Of a stretch of DNA of 64,000 nucleotides, positions 1 to 10,585 are shown one piece after another. The translations under genes and the position numbers were made by a program. The stretch comes from Rapana venosa (lineage: Eukaryota; Mollusca; Gastropoda; Neogastropoda; Muricidae), in the NCBI GenBank assembly GCA_028751875.1, contig CM054145.1, positions 45,075,254-45,139,253 on the forward strand, in the 5' to 3' direction. The notes below the pieces were generated by a model. It saw only the letters and a program-made list of their open reading frames with translations. It searched no databases and was not told the origin of the DNA. How positions within the stretch are numbered: position 1 is the stretch's first letter; each line of letters begins with the position of its first letter.

Positions 1-535
1 AAGGAATGGATTACACATGGCTTTTTGCAGGGTCCCAGCGAGTCATAGATAGCAGAGAAGGCTGAGGTTTTCAGCTAACTTATATAACTCAACTCAGCTC
101 AACTGGCTCCATCGCCGCTGTTGTCGGTAGGAGCTCCACACAATGCCAGTAGGGTTCGCCATCTCTTTGTCTGTCTCTGCTGAGTTCTACAATCTCCTGT
201 AGCCCTCTCAGACCACTGATCTCAGTGATGTTGGTAATGTAGACCAAAGTTTTCCAGGGTTACGTTGAGGGCAGAAGGAAAAGAGACTTATATAAAGTAC
301 TCTTAAAATCCACCAAGGCCTAAAGTAAACGCATCTGTCTGTCTGTGTCTGTCTATCTCTCTATCTCCCTATACAAGGAATGACACAAGTGTTAGTCTTA
401 ATCTTGCTCTAATCCGCATATAATTGCACAGATTTAACCAACAGCCTGATGTGGCCTCTACGGTTGGCGGGCTTTCAGCTCTCTGTCTGTCTGTCTGTCT
501 GTCTTTCTGACTGTGTGTTTTTATTTATATTTATT
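1..535. other. left edge, no exon seen
   Basis: Expected to lie in the intron downstream of the last visible GT7 exon. I looked on the minus strand for the family's C-terminal exon and did not find it. A short GTCT-rich stretch sits near 330-360 and 481-505. Nothing else is supported. Confidence 0.5.
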
Positions 536-752
536 TATTTATTCTTTTATATCGAGGATAATGGAATAAGCACTCATGTGCTTTTTTACATCCAGTCCCC
601 GTGTGTATGCGGTTTTGTCAATTTTGTCATCTGTTCCCACCGGCACACAATGGCCTACTCTTTCGAAAAGCGGAACAGGATTTAACGTGTGCGCAAGATG
701 TTCTGCATGCGTTCGCACACGAGGCCTCGGTTTATAGTCTCATCCGAAGGAC
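536..752 (-). repeat. tRNA-SINE copy, core plus tail A, head missing
   Basis: Tail A reads TCGAGGATAATGGAATAAGC on the plus strand at about 551-570. The shared core (GTGCGCAAGATGTTCTGC near 688) and the ATCCGAAGGACT end follow. The same order recurs at 16,487, 24,762, 36,765 and elsewhere. The tRNA-like head is absent; a (GT)n microsatellite starts exactly where it would continue. Confidence 0.8.
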
Positions 753-754
753 TG

Positions 755-799
<45 letters not shown>

Positions 800-865
800 T
801 GTGTGCGTGCGTGTGAGTGTGTGTGTGTGAGTGTGTGCGTGCGTGGTGGTGTGTGTGTGTGTGTG

Positions 866-920
<55 letters not shown>
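752..920. repeat. (GT)n microsatellite
   Basis: About 170 bp of GT repeat with a few interruptions. It lies about 15 bp beyond the 5' splice site of the GT7 exon at 937-1059, so on the transcribed strand it is a (CA)n block immediately downstream of the donor. Confidence 0.95.
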
Positions 921-936
921 TTTGTCAAGTACCCAC

Positions 937-1059
937 CGTCGGAACATATCGTCATCCTCTCCTCCCCATCCAAAATACATGTTGGAGAAGCCGTTGACCA
1001 AATGAAACTGTTCCCGAGACAGAGCTGACACTCCCCCAAAGATCGTGTTGTAGGGCAAC
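937..1059 (-). CDS. B4GALT: GT7 catalytic exon with WGGEDDD motif
   Basis: Acceptor TGCTGTCAG precedes the exon. The donor after CGACG is GTGGGT (a second GT four bases on is possible). It encodes [18 protein letters not shown] and then NGF...[11 protein letters not shown]. The GWGGEDDD block holds the acceptor-binding and catalytic acidic residues of the family. The residue before FGGVSAL is Ile, where bovine B4GALT1 has Tyr289. The first base completes a Lys codon begun in the previous exon; the exon ends two bases into a codon. Length 123 nt. Confidence 0.93.
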
Positions 1060-1827
1060 CTGACAGCAGACATGAAAATACAAACAATATGGGCAACATT
1101 TCTTTTTAAATTTCTAAAGGAGGCACATGCACTCCCTCAGTCGCTCATTCATAATTACTGATGTTATTGTTTGAATTCATTATCACTTTTTTTTAGGTTG
1201 TTGTTGAAGTTATTGTTTTTCAAGACTTTGAAAATTAAAAAGAAATAATTTTAAAAGAATCTTTAAAAATTTACAAATGACGTAGCTCAGGTCACATGCT
1301 ATATTAGTAGTTGATATCTAAGCAAAGTGCGGAGGCCTCCGTCACAAAGCTGGTATGTTGTAACATGTCATGTTGAGATTGTCTTCAGCCATGGCAAGCT
1401 CTTAGCATAGCAACTTGCACTCTTCTTTAAAGGAGAAAGAAAGAATGCTCTGAAATATGGCTGCCGATGTGGTGAGGTACTTGAAAGGAGTTATGCATGC
1501 AAAACTTCTCACCAGTGTGCACTATCAATCTCACTGTGATTCCCAGGTGCCATGAGTGAGTCAGAGTCTGAGAGTGCCTATTCTAGGTAATGTTAACATG
1601 GGAAAGAAGCAGCAGCAGCACCAGCAGCTACTACAACAACTTAAAAGAACGAGAATATTTTATAATTATGAGGAAAAAAGGGAAAAAGCCTGGAAGAAGA
1701 AACCAAGGAAAGAAAAACCGCTAACAAAACATGTGCAGGCTTGTAATAGTCTCGCCCCCCCCCCTCCCTTTTTGATACCATTATGATAGCCTTGATTATG
1801 ACCTCAATGAACAAGAGTGAGAGTGAG

Positions 1828-1898
<71 letters not shown>

Positions 1899-3153
1899 AA
1901 ACTGACAAAATAATAACAAAAACTTAAGCAACAAACAAGACACATCATAAGTATAAAGAAAAAAAAGAAGAAGAGAAAGCCCCAATTCTCTCACAAGGTA
2001 CATCTCTGCTTTAGAGAACTTTGTAGATCGGTAACTTTGTTGGTACAGTCAGCCTAAAGATTACCACCCAAAATAACTGGTCTTTCAATGCTTAAATCTA
2101 TGAGGATGTATAACCCATTCATTAAAAATACCGAAAAATGTGTCCCTAACAGTTGGGGAGTGAGGTGTCAGAGACCTCAGCTTCTCTAGGCGCCAGCAAC
2201 TTGAGGGTAGCGCCCATCTCCTCTCCCTCGCTGCTTTACCTTCCCTGTTCCTAAAGAGGGCAGGTACCCATTTACAGCTTGGAGAACTGGGGGACTGACT
2301 GTACTATACCAATCCAAGGCACACGAAGGGTCACCCATCCAAGAGACAACCACACTCAACATCGCTTAACCTTATTTTTTCCCCCCATATTCAATCTATT
2401 TTCTAGTCCAAAGTTATCAGACAATCAAAACATAACAAAATCCAGCCAAACGCGTTCACAAAAATCGAAAGGAAATAAATACGCGGGTTTTTCGTTTAAG
2501 CTTAGCTGGGGGGGGGGGGGGGGGGGGGGGAGCACAAGTGCTCTGACCACCGAGCTATCCCCGTCCCCAAAACGTACTATACAATACACATTATATTACT
2601 CACTTGTACTTCATTCTGTCCACGGCCACGGACAGATGCCTGGGTTGCTCGGAACACTTGTAGAAGTTGCGGTCGTCCTCTGGGAGCAGATCCACGTCGT
2701 GGAAGATGAAGCAGGTGAAGTTGGCCACCTTCAGAGCTTCCTTGAAGCCGATGTTGAACAGCATGGCACGGTTGAAGTCGATCCCTTCTTTCTGTGTGGG
2801 TGTGTGGGGAGAGAGAGAGAGAGGGGGGAAGGGAGAGAGAGAGAGAGAGGGGGGAGGGAGAGAGAGAGAGAGAGGGGGAAGGGGGAGAGAGAGAGAGAGA
2901 GAGGAGAGAGAGAGGGGGGGGGGGGGGGGGGGGGAGGGAGAGAGAGAGAGGGGGGAGGGAGAGGAGAGAGAGTAATGAAAAAATTTTTGTCATAGAAGGT
3001 AATGAACAATAATCATAGGGGGTTATAGAATAAGCACAACTGTAACTTAAATTTTTTTTTTTACATCCAGCCAGCCCTCTGGGGAAAAAAAGCAAAAAAG
3101 CAAACATATTATGTAAATTATTTGCAATACATCGCATGAAGAATAACCGAGAG

Positions 3154-3241
<88 letters not shown>

Positions 3242-3569
3242 AGGGAGAGAGGGGTAGGGGGTGGGGGTGGAGCAAGTATTTATAGAAAGAAAATATTAAC
3301 TTGTTTTAACTGATAAGTCTGTTCAGAACTTGTGATTGGAAAGATTGGATAAATGATCTTTTATATGGAAATATGAAGATTTTAGGTCAAATCTGATCTA
3401 ATAATCTGTCTTTGTAAGCACACATACATCAAAACAATAAAACATGGAACAATATATGCGAAACCTCCCCACCCCCCCACCATTACTAAAAAGAAACACA
3501 CAACAAATATCACATTGAAAGAAAAAAATGTATACAGTAACATCAATCTCTTTCTTAAACACAAACACA

Positions 3570-3600
<31 letters not shown>

Positions 3601-4087
3601 GCACGCACGCACGCACGCGCACAACAACGACAACAACAACAAAAACCCAAACCAAGTAAATAAACAGAAAAAATATGGCTAAGGGAAGCAGTTTCCTGAA
3701 GGGAAAGATAACGCAACGAATAAAGTAGCCAGTGACATGATTTCATTTTCCTGTTATCGTCAGGAGGATAGAGAGTGTCTGGATGTAAGGGTGTAAAAGG
3801 GCAGAGTGAATCAGTGCAGACTCAGAGCAGATATCTCTTTTATTTTCTGTCTTGAAGACTAGATATCTTTGTTATTTCCTAATGTCTTGAAGACTAGATA
3901 TCTTTGTTATTTTCTGATGTCTTGAAGACTAGATATCTTTGTTATTTTCTGATACCTTGAAGACTAGATATCTTTGTTATTTTCTGATGTCTTGAAGACT
4001 TACTGTGTTATTGCCAAGTATGATTAAAATAAAAAAATTGGACGTAAAAGAAAAACTGAGAGTGTGGGATGCCGTCATTGATATGAT

Positions 4088-4146
<59 letters not shown>

Positions 4147-4317
4147 TGCGTGCACGTACGAACACACACACCGCGGAAACATGCACATACGCCCGAATGC
4201 GCACAGCGATGTGTACAGGCACATTATGTTTTTCATATTTTATACATACACTGCGGTGTAGGCAAACTTGGCACATGTGCGTGCAGTGAATACATGCTAC
4301 TCCCCCTTCCCCACTCT

Positions 4318-4351
<34 letters not shown>

Positions 4352-4574
4352 ACCCATCCATCCCTCGACCTCCCTGTATGTAGAGAAGCTGAGCACAAGA
4401 AGCTATATGTTCTACACAGGAGTATAGAAGTAGTTTTGGAAACACAAGCCGGATAAATGGGTCTCTCTTCAGACACACACACCACAGTCACAACACACAG
4501 TCAGACACACACACACAGACACACACACACACACAAGTTACACACACAGAGTCACCCACAAGTCACACACAGAG

Positions 4575-4644
<70 letters not shown>

Positions 4645-7333
4645 GCAAAAGAAGAAAACAAACAAATGCATTGCTTATTCAATGTACCATCTGGAAATAA
4701 AAAATTTGACTTGACTTGACTTGACTTGACTTCACACACACACCACCACACACACACACACACACACACAACACACACACACACACACACACAACACACA
4801 CACACAACAACACGAGAGAGGAGAGAAGAAGAATGAATGAATGAATGAATGATCTTTATTTTAGAGAGAGAGAGAGAGAGAGGAGAAGAAGAGAGAGAGA
4901 GAGAGAGAGGTGTTGGAGGAGCGCTGATTGAACAGCCAGACCGAAATTGTTTAAACAAATTCCAAATGAGTCAACAACTATGACATAACTACACAACTGA
5001 GGCACGATTTACAAACACACTTCTGTTTCAGAGTTGACTTTTCCTGTTGCTGCTGCGTGGAACAGTTTTCTGTTTTGTGCACATCACAGAGTGTGTTTTC
5101 TTAAGACGCCTCTATATTGCTTGTTTACCAGATTTCTGGAGGGATGCTTTTTGGTTTAAAATGAATAAACAACAAACCTTTGATTAAAAAAAATAACAAC
5201 TAGTTATTAACACGTTTTCAGCTTGTGCATGTTGGACTGAATACAAATTTCATGGTATGGATTTCAAAGAAAAAGATAAAATGAAGGAAAGGTACATCAA
5301 GTTCATCCTGAATGAGGGTACAGTCGAATGCGTTCTCACCTCCCCCCCCCCACCACCACCAACCCCCACCCTACACACACGCACACTCGAACACACACAC
5401 GACCTCCCCTCTTGACCCCCCCCCCCCCCCCCCCCCCCCCCTCACACACCAAACACCACACAACACACACACACACCACCACCACACCACACCACACCAC
5501 ACCAAACACCAAAACCCACCACCGCCACCACACCAAACACCAAAACCACCACCGCCACCACAACTTGATAAACCAAAATGCAACAAAACTACCACCACCA
5601 CCACCACCAACAACAACAACACACACACACACACATCGGACCTACCAGCTCTATGACGAAGATGGTATAATCCAGCTGCTGCTTCTGAAGGAAGGGGTGC
5701 ATGTTGCGGAGGAAGATCTTCAGGTGGACGCGGCGGTCCCTGTAGGGAATGATGATGGCCAGTTTCTGGCTGGGCCGGCAGTCTGGAGGCCTGTACCGCC
5801 CCCCAGGCATCAGCATGGAAAACGTCTCCTCCAGCTCATGGAAAGATGGAGGCGGCTTCATGTTCACCGGCACTGGGCCCTCTGCGATTGGTTGGTTTAA
5901 TATGCAAATTTTATCGTCATGGTAAAAGCGTCTTGTGATTGGTTCAGTTCAATTCAATTCAATCACTTTATCATGCCCAAGTTGGATGTGCTGGGCCTGA
6001 CTTGTCAGGCGCTTAACGGCAGCGCAACGCATTTTCGCTCATATAACAGACAACAATAGTTGCTGTCTGAGCGTTGGACAAAGAAACGAAAGAAATCACT
6101 TTAATATCTCACAAATAGAGAAATTCATGTGGGTTACAAGCTGTACATAAAAAAGTAAATATGAAAATATTTATCACAGAAGACTAGCACAGCACAGTAT
6201 ACAAACATGGCCTCTCACACATTACAAGATAATACCTACACTAATACCAATACCAGCACTTTATCCTTTCAATAAAAAGAAGAATTCAAGTGGTCATGAG
6301 CCATATCTACATAGAAATGATTAACAGAAACATTTATCACAGAAAGTAATAAAATTCAATCTAAAAAATCTCACACACACGCACGCATACAAAAACACAT
6401 ACACAAACACATACGCATGTCGCACGCACGCACGAACGCACATGCTAATGCACAAAATGGTCTGAACATGTCATACAATAAGAGCTCTATCATTTGATAA
6501 GATGTACTATGTCACACTTAAAACCAAAAGTAAATAGATACATTTAAAAACAAAACAAAACACACTGAACTTATTAAAAGAAAAAAAAAAGGTCGGTTTA
6601 GTATGCAAATTCAATCCTATGTGAAAATGTTATTGTATAATGTAAAAAAGTCGAGTTGTGATTAGTTGGTATTCTAGATTGTGTAGGATGGTTACCTTGT
6701 GAATGGTTAGTTGATATGTTAGATTGCGTGTGATGGATTTTCCTGTGTTTTGGTTTGTTAGTATGTTAATTTAGCATAAAATTATGTAAAGTCATGTATC
6801 ATTTACATTGTGTAATGTATTTATCACATTACAAACAATTATACACATTTTACGTAGTAAACACGAATAATCAAAGCACAGACAAAAAAAAACACACAAA
6901 AACTTACCTAATCCTGAAGGTACCAGTGGACAGGAAGGCAAAACCTGTGATTCCTCAGTCATCAACAACGACGAAGTAGTGACGACAGACTCCACCATAC
7001 CTTCCTCCTCCTCCTCACCCCCACCTCCACCACGACCACCACCACGACGACCACCACCACCACGACCACCTTCACGCATTCTCAACATCTCTCTCTGGAA
7101 CTCGTCAAGCTGAGGGTGCCGTCCTTGTGCCAGTTGACTCGCTGGAGGTAGGTGCCCCCGCTGTAGCCAAGGTACACGGCCAGGGACAGGAACGCTTCAG
7201 CAGCGCACAGCAGCAGCAGGAAGACGGCGAGGAAGCGCACAGTGGACCTGACAGGCGCGCGAGTCTGCTGCAAGGCACCCGTGTCCTCAGCAGCCAGGTT
7301 TTGGCTGTGTCTGTGACCGTATGGGGCTGCATG
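937..7333 (-). CDS. B4GALT: beta-1,4-galactosyltransferase family (GT7) gene, 3' end outside window
   Basis: Split gene on the minus strand: N-terminal exon 6908-7333, then 5646-5881, 2604-2791 and 937-1059. The product is a type II Golgi membrane protein that transfers a sugar from a UDP donor in beta-1,4 linkage onto terminal GlcNAc (known of the family). Visible order: hydrophobic anchor, Gly/Glu-rich stem, [20 protein letters not shown]-like MHPFLQ and [13 protein letters not shown], metal-binding [24 protein letters not shown]. Intron phases are 1, 0, 2 and 2, and each junction restores the family alignment. I recall similar exon sizes in vertebrate B4GALT genes; this needs checking. The Tyr289 position of bovine B4GALT1 is Ile, so a GalNAc transferase is more likely than a Gal transferase. 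The C-terminal exon(s) lie left of the window. The start and part of the anchor exon are disturbed by frame breaks. Confidence 0.88.
1060..1359. other. intron, no feature
   Basis: AT-rich intron of the GT7 gene with no recognisable element. Confidence 0.6.
1360..1555. repeat. dispersed repeat, copy 1 of 2 (AACTTGCACT family)
   Basis: Shares ordered blocks with 19,860-20,080: a GCAAGCTCTTAGC-like block, AACTTGCACT-TTCTTTA, ATATGGCTGCC, GAGGTACTTGAAA, CCAGTGTG and TCTCA-AGTGATT. Spacing is conserved. It resembles a short interspersed element tail. Class not determined. Confidence 0.65.
1822..1895. repeat. (GA)n microsatellite
   Basis: Nearly pure GA repeat within the GT7 intron. Confidence 0.95.
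2150..2575 (-). repeat. tRNA-derived SINE (group 3), minus orientation
   Basis: Reverse complement of the element at 30,622-30,930. The head (CTGACCACCGAGCTATCCCC near 2545, i.e. a GGGATAGCTCGGTGG A-box region) is followed by the tail blocks TACCCATTTACAGCT, CTAAAGAGGGCAGG, GCGCCCATCTCCTCTCCCTC and GACCTCAGCTTCTC. A poly-G run (2507-2531) and an AT-rich stretch split it between head and tail. Confidence 0.75.
2604..2791 (-). CDS. B4GALT: GT7 catalytic exon with DVD metal-binding motif
   Basis: Acceptor CACACAG and donor AA|GTGAGT. It encodes [20 protein letters not shown], then a segment ending in [17 protein letters not shown], then [22 protein letters not shown] is the Mn-binding motif of the family; FNRA and PRHLSVA are other conserved blocks. 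It starts in phase 0, directly continuing VIEL of the previous exon, and ends two bases into a Lys codon completed by the next exon. Length 188 nt. Confidence 0.93.
2797..3250. repeat. GA-rich low-complexity block upstream of GT7 exon
   Basis: GA/GGGGA repeats at 2811-2972 and a purer (GA)n at 3149-3243, separated by about 170 bp. Read on the gene's strand this is a very long CT-rich tract just upstream of the 3' splice site at 2792. Confidence 0.9.
3569..3620. repeat. (ACGC)n microsatellite
   Basis: Tandem ACGC units preceded by ACACAA repeats. Confidence 0.9.
3831..4012. repeat. 35-bp tandem array, five units
   Basis: CTTGAAGACT recurs at 3851, 3886, 3921, 3956 and 3991, an exact 35-bp period. 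Unit body is AGATATCTTTGTTATTTTCT with minor changes. It lies in an intron of the GT7 gene. Confidence 0.92.
4090..4908. repeat. cluster of CA, poly-C and GA microsatellites
   Basis: (CA)n 4090-4143, a C run of about 31 at 4321-4351, (CA)n 4573-4641, a tail-like TTGAC pentamer run at 4709-4733 after GGAAATAAAAAATTTGACTTG, CA repeats 4738-4806, GAATGAATGAATGATC at about 4838-4853 and (GA)n to 4908. The TTGAC and GAATGAATG pieces look like interspersed-repeat 3' ends. Confidence 0.85.
4909..5335. other. intron, no feature
   Basis: Unremarkable intronic sequence of the GT7 gene. Confidence 0.6.
5340..5637. repeat. A/C-only low-complexity tract
   Basis: About 300 bp almost devoid of G and T on the plus strand, with a C run at 5417-5441 and CCA and CA repeats. 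It ends about 10 bp from the GT7 donor at 5645. The apparent proline/threonine-rich and glycine/valine-rich open frames here are by-products. Confidence 0.85.
5646..5881 (-). CDS. B4GALT: GT7 first catalytic exon (AIIIPYRDR)
   Basis: Acceptor TCGCAG, donor CTG|GTAGGT. It encodes [13 protein letters not shown], then [40 protein letters not shown] and [17 protein letters not shown]. These are the donor-binding start of the GT7 fold: [26 protein letters not shown]. Its first two bases complete a Glu codon whose first base ends the previous exon; it ends in phase 0. Length 236 nt. Confidence 0.95.
5942..6200 (-). repeat. interspersed repeat 3' end, copy 1
   Basis: Begins with TTCAATTCAATTCAATCACTT and carries TAGAGAAATTCATGTGGGTT, ACAAGC-GTACATAAAAA and GCACAGTAT-CAAACAT blocks. 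All recur in order at 41,460-41,640 with more mismatches. Orientation is inferred from the tail-like AATTCAATTC end. Confidence 0.6.
6201..6900. other. intron, no feature
   Basis: AT-rich intron between the anchor exon and the first catalytic exon of the GT7 gene. Short CA and ACGC stretches at 6371-6440; otherwise nothing seen. Confidence 0.6.
6908..7333 (-). CDS. B4GALT: GT7 N-terminal exon: membrane anchor and stem, frame-disturbed
   Basis: The donor TTAG|GTAAGT ends the exon in phase 1 and fits the next exon. Two frames are used. Upstream (about 7120-7273) one frame encodes [20 protein letters not shown] and then [20 protein letters not shown], a classic type II signal anchor with a basic flank, but it stops at 7082-7084. 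From about 7105 a second frame reads [17 protein letters not shown], a Gly/Arg/Glu-rich stem, and [12 protein letters not shown] to the donor. One base gained or lost near 7090-7125 would join them. The anchor frame has no ATG upstream within the open stretch; an ATG at 7330-7332 is in the third frame. Either the start is in an upstream exon, or the sequence has indels, or the gene is decaying. Confidence 0.7.
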
Positions 7334-8063
7334 TGGTCTATGAATGGTGCTTGCGGTTTTTGTCTGTTTGTTGTTGTTGGTGGTGGTAGTGTTACTGTTG
7401 CTTTTGTTGTTGTAGTATTAGATAGTTGCTTATTTTTAAAAAAAAGAAAGTTTTATGGTGTAAAGTGGATGATCCAAAGAGAGATGACTTCGGTTCAATG
7501 GTGTGAAGTTGAAGAGAGAAAAAAAAAAGAGAGAAAAATTTCAATTCTGTGGTTTGTGTGTGGTTTATATATGGGCCTGTGCTATCTGTTGTGAGACATG
7601 AAGACACTTCTGATCACCAGGGTCGTCCTCATGTCGAGATACAGGACCAACGCGGCTCAGTCATCTGTGAACAGATTAAAAAAATAAAACTCCTCTGAGT
7701 TTCTCGAAAAACCATCAAGAGAACAAACGAATTAACCACCACCACCACCACCACCAAAAATCTGTCTTAGGTCACAATTCAAGGTGGAATGTATAATGCA
7801 TGTATAACAACTGCTCAAAACTTCAGAGAAAAGCAAATTTCCGTCACTGAACAGTATCTAAAAAGCATGGTTTTCTAAACTACAAAATCTGCCTCAGTTC
7901 TGCTACAATCTTCCGTTGTGAAACGGCCTGGAATAAGAATGTTGCCAGCTGTGCTGAGTGACATGTGCCTGCAGAAGAAAAGGCATATAATGGAAGTGAA
8001 GAAAATCTTTCAGATAAGTTTGTCGAAGATCTGAACATACTGAACAGACACAATATCAGAAAC

Positions 8064-8065
<2 letters not shown>
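7334..8065. other. upstream of GT7 anchor exon, nothing assigned
   Basis: GTT-rich (7366-7415) and CCA repeats (7737-7756). No promoter element I could defend. The 5' UTR of the GT7 gene may lie here. Confidence 0.4.
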
Positions 8066-8068
<3 letters not shown>

Positions 8069-8136
<68 letters not shown>

Positions 8137-8250
8137 TGAATGTTTATTTTTCAAGGGTAACAGAATAAGCATGCGCATACATTTTTTTCATCGGGCCCTT
8201 GCCCTGATTAGGGATTATCAACAAAACAGGTAAAAATCTTACTACAACAA
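8069..8250. repeat. (GA)n with interspersed-repeat 3' end
   Basis: (GA)n 8069-8131 is followed by GAATGAATGAATGTTTATTT and AACAGAATAAGCATGCGCAT. The GAATGAATGA-TTTATTT junction also occurs at about 4838 and 63,487, so it looks like the recurrent 3' terminus of a retroposon family. Confidence 0.6.
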
Positions 8251-8439
8251 CGACAACATGATTAAAAAAAAAATTAACATTACATAATCCCTAACTGACT
8301 TGAGCATTAATTTCAAGAGATACATAGAATAAACAAGATAATTTCAAATAGCAATTAAATGAATCACTCAAACTCCCATTCAATTACTGAAAAATCAAGA
8401 AATCGAAAAATCAAATGAATAAACAAGACCAATTAAACA

Positions 8440-8886
8440 AGAAAAAACTCCCCTTCCCAACACCCCCTCCCCTAAACAAACAACACTCCCCAAAAGTCCA
8501 GGCTAAATACGCGCGCGCGCGCACACACACACACTTACGCACGCATAGACACGCACGCACGCACACCACACACACATACACACTCTCTCACACACATACA
8601 CACTCACACACACATACACACAGACATCCTGGATACATATCCATTCGCATGACATTTCCTCACATACAAGATAATAGACACATGTCATAATCATCAAAAT
8701 ATCATAACCATACATTTGCACAGACAAAACCAGGCAATAAACATTATTTGATGTACGAAGACAGCAAGCCACAAAGCATGAAGAAAAATGACCGATCTAA
8801 CATCAGCTATTTCAACAATAAATACACAGAACTGCTTTCTTTCCACTCTCATCTGCGCAAACTGCGTATGCGCGCTCATACCTACT

Positions 8887-8937
<51 letters not shown>

Positions 8938-8960
8938 CACACACACACACACACATTATT
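8440..8960. repeat. CA/CGCA microsatellites
   Basis: CG/CA repeats at 8512-8630 and 8890-8955, with ordinary AT-rich sequence between. Confidence 0.85.
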
Positions 8961-9102
8961 AGAATTGATATAAAAATCCACAGAAGTAATGAAATTGTCC
9001 AACAGAACATTGCAAATTAACAATGCATACCAATCTACATTAACAACAAAATACAACCCAAACGTCATTTCAAGGGGGAAAAACTCAGACAAGTTCACTG
9101 TT

Positions 9103-9129
<27 letters not shown>

Positions 9130-9142
<13 letters not shown>

Positions 9143-9650
9143 TCGAACTCGAAAGATTTATTCACAAAAAGGCCATTGGCCCATACATGAAGGGGAATTG
9201 CCAAACTGCTTAGTATTTTAGTGAGAAAAATAAGTAACACAAAAAACCCAAAATGTTACTGTATACCCACAACCACCACAATGAAAATCAGTTAAAAAAT
9301 ATGACTTAAGAAACCAAGATATCTCTTATTCTAAAGGCTTTACACAAATATAAAGCAAGGCTGCCCACAATCTCAGGGTGACTAGATGCCATGAGTAGAC
9401 AGAATCTAAATAATTTTTTATTTTATTTTTTTTTTTACTATGCTTTACCGGAATGTTATTCTGTCTTATATCTTCTAATACTGGACAGCACAGCACAGCA
9501 CAAAATGAACTTCATCTTCCACTGTTTGCTTACATAATGGGCATAGCAACCTGAGGTCATCATCATGTTCTATACATCTTAATTTATGAACATTTATGTC
9601 TGATACACCAAGTCTAACCTTAGACATAATTCTTTTCAAATGTATGTCCA

Positions 9651-9660
<10 letters not shown>
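9130..9660 (-). pseudogene. LINE ORF2 C-terminal fragment with zinc knuckle
   Basis: On the minus strand from about 9640 one frame reads VRLGVSDINVHKLRCIEHDD, LRLLCPLCKQTVEDEVHFVL and CCAVQY, then stops. The CPLC...EDEVHF...C pattern is the Cys/His knuckle found at the C-terminus of many animal non-LTR retrotransposon ORF2 proteins. Downstream the element ends with GTGAATAAATCTTTCGAGTT and then (TC)n near 9130, a plausible LINE 3' end. A (GA)n block at 9655-9707 cuts it off upstream. Confidence 0.65.
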
Positions 9661-9712
<52 letters not shown>

Positions 9713-10110
9713 TTCCAGGTTGTGTGATCATCTAGATAATGGGCATGAAAAAAAAACCACCCACACAAACCTCTCTCACCTTAAGATACAGCTATCAATG
9801 ATAAACAAGCTAAGATATAGCCTGCAAAGAACATCCCCATACAAAAATATGTCTAACAATTAAGACAAAACAATTTAACAATTCCAATTGAGTAAAATGC
9901 ATATTTGTATATAGAAAATAAAAATTGCATGATTTAGAACAATAACAGTCAATGAAATTTCCAAATTTCATAGCAACAGAACTATTTAAGAAGAATGGAG
10001 GGGAGGGAGAGAGGGAGGGGGGGGGGGGGGGGGCAGAGCAACAGACAGATGGGCAGAGCCAGAGAGTACATTTTTGAATTATATGATTATCTGGATAATA
10101 TGTTATCTTT
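9661..10110. repeat. duplicated flank next to GA and G runs
   Basis: AGAGTACATTT followed by TGTGATCATCTAGATAAT at 9705-9740 recurs in diverged form at 10,062-10,098. Both follow GA-rich or G-run sequence. Probably two copies of one interspersed repeat. Confidence 0.5.
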
Positions 10111-10384
10111 GACAACACCTACACAAGCAATCTCATCATAAAATATTGCTACCATAGTATATAGTAAAACGATATCAATAAAACAAAATATAACATACAA
10201 GGGACATATATAAAGGATATCAAAAATTACATCAAAACAGTCTAACGTAGTAGGTTCTTTATTTATGACAAAGAAAAACGATAGCGTCAAATTAGTACGT
10301 AATAAATACAAAATTACACAACTTAACATGGTTACTAAATAATTCTTACTGATGATTTTTGTTTTTAGTTATTAACTAATAGCT

Positions 10385-10452
10385 GAACGCTTTGATTTGT
10401 TGTTTTACAAGATAAATTCCATACATTATTATTATTATTATTATTATTAACC
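10385..10452 (+). repeat. L2-like LINE tail fragment with (ATT)n
   Basis: TTTTACAAGATAAATTCCAT followed by ACATTATTATT is the 3' terminus seen at 17,505-17,580 and 28,010, lacking the internal TCAGCGCTATAT block. Confidence 0.6.
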
Positions 10453-10585
10453 AATAGAATACATTTCAAAGCCATAACACAATGGTTAATTCATTGATTA
10501 TATGATCAAGGTGGCATGCTGCGACTATTCCTTGAACAGAAATTTACCGGCGTACATGTGGCAAGTGAACTGTTGTGTTAGCATA

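Noticed and set aside
732..1099. His/Thr-rich extensions of the GT7 exon
   Set aside because: These are the (CA)n intron read through; the true exon ends at the donor at 937.
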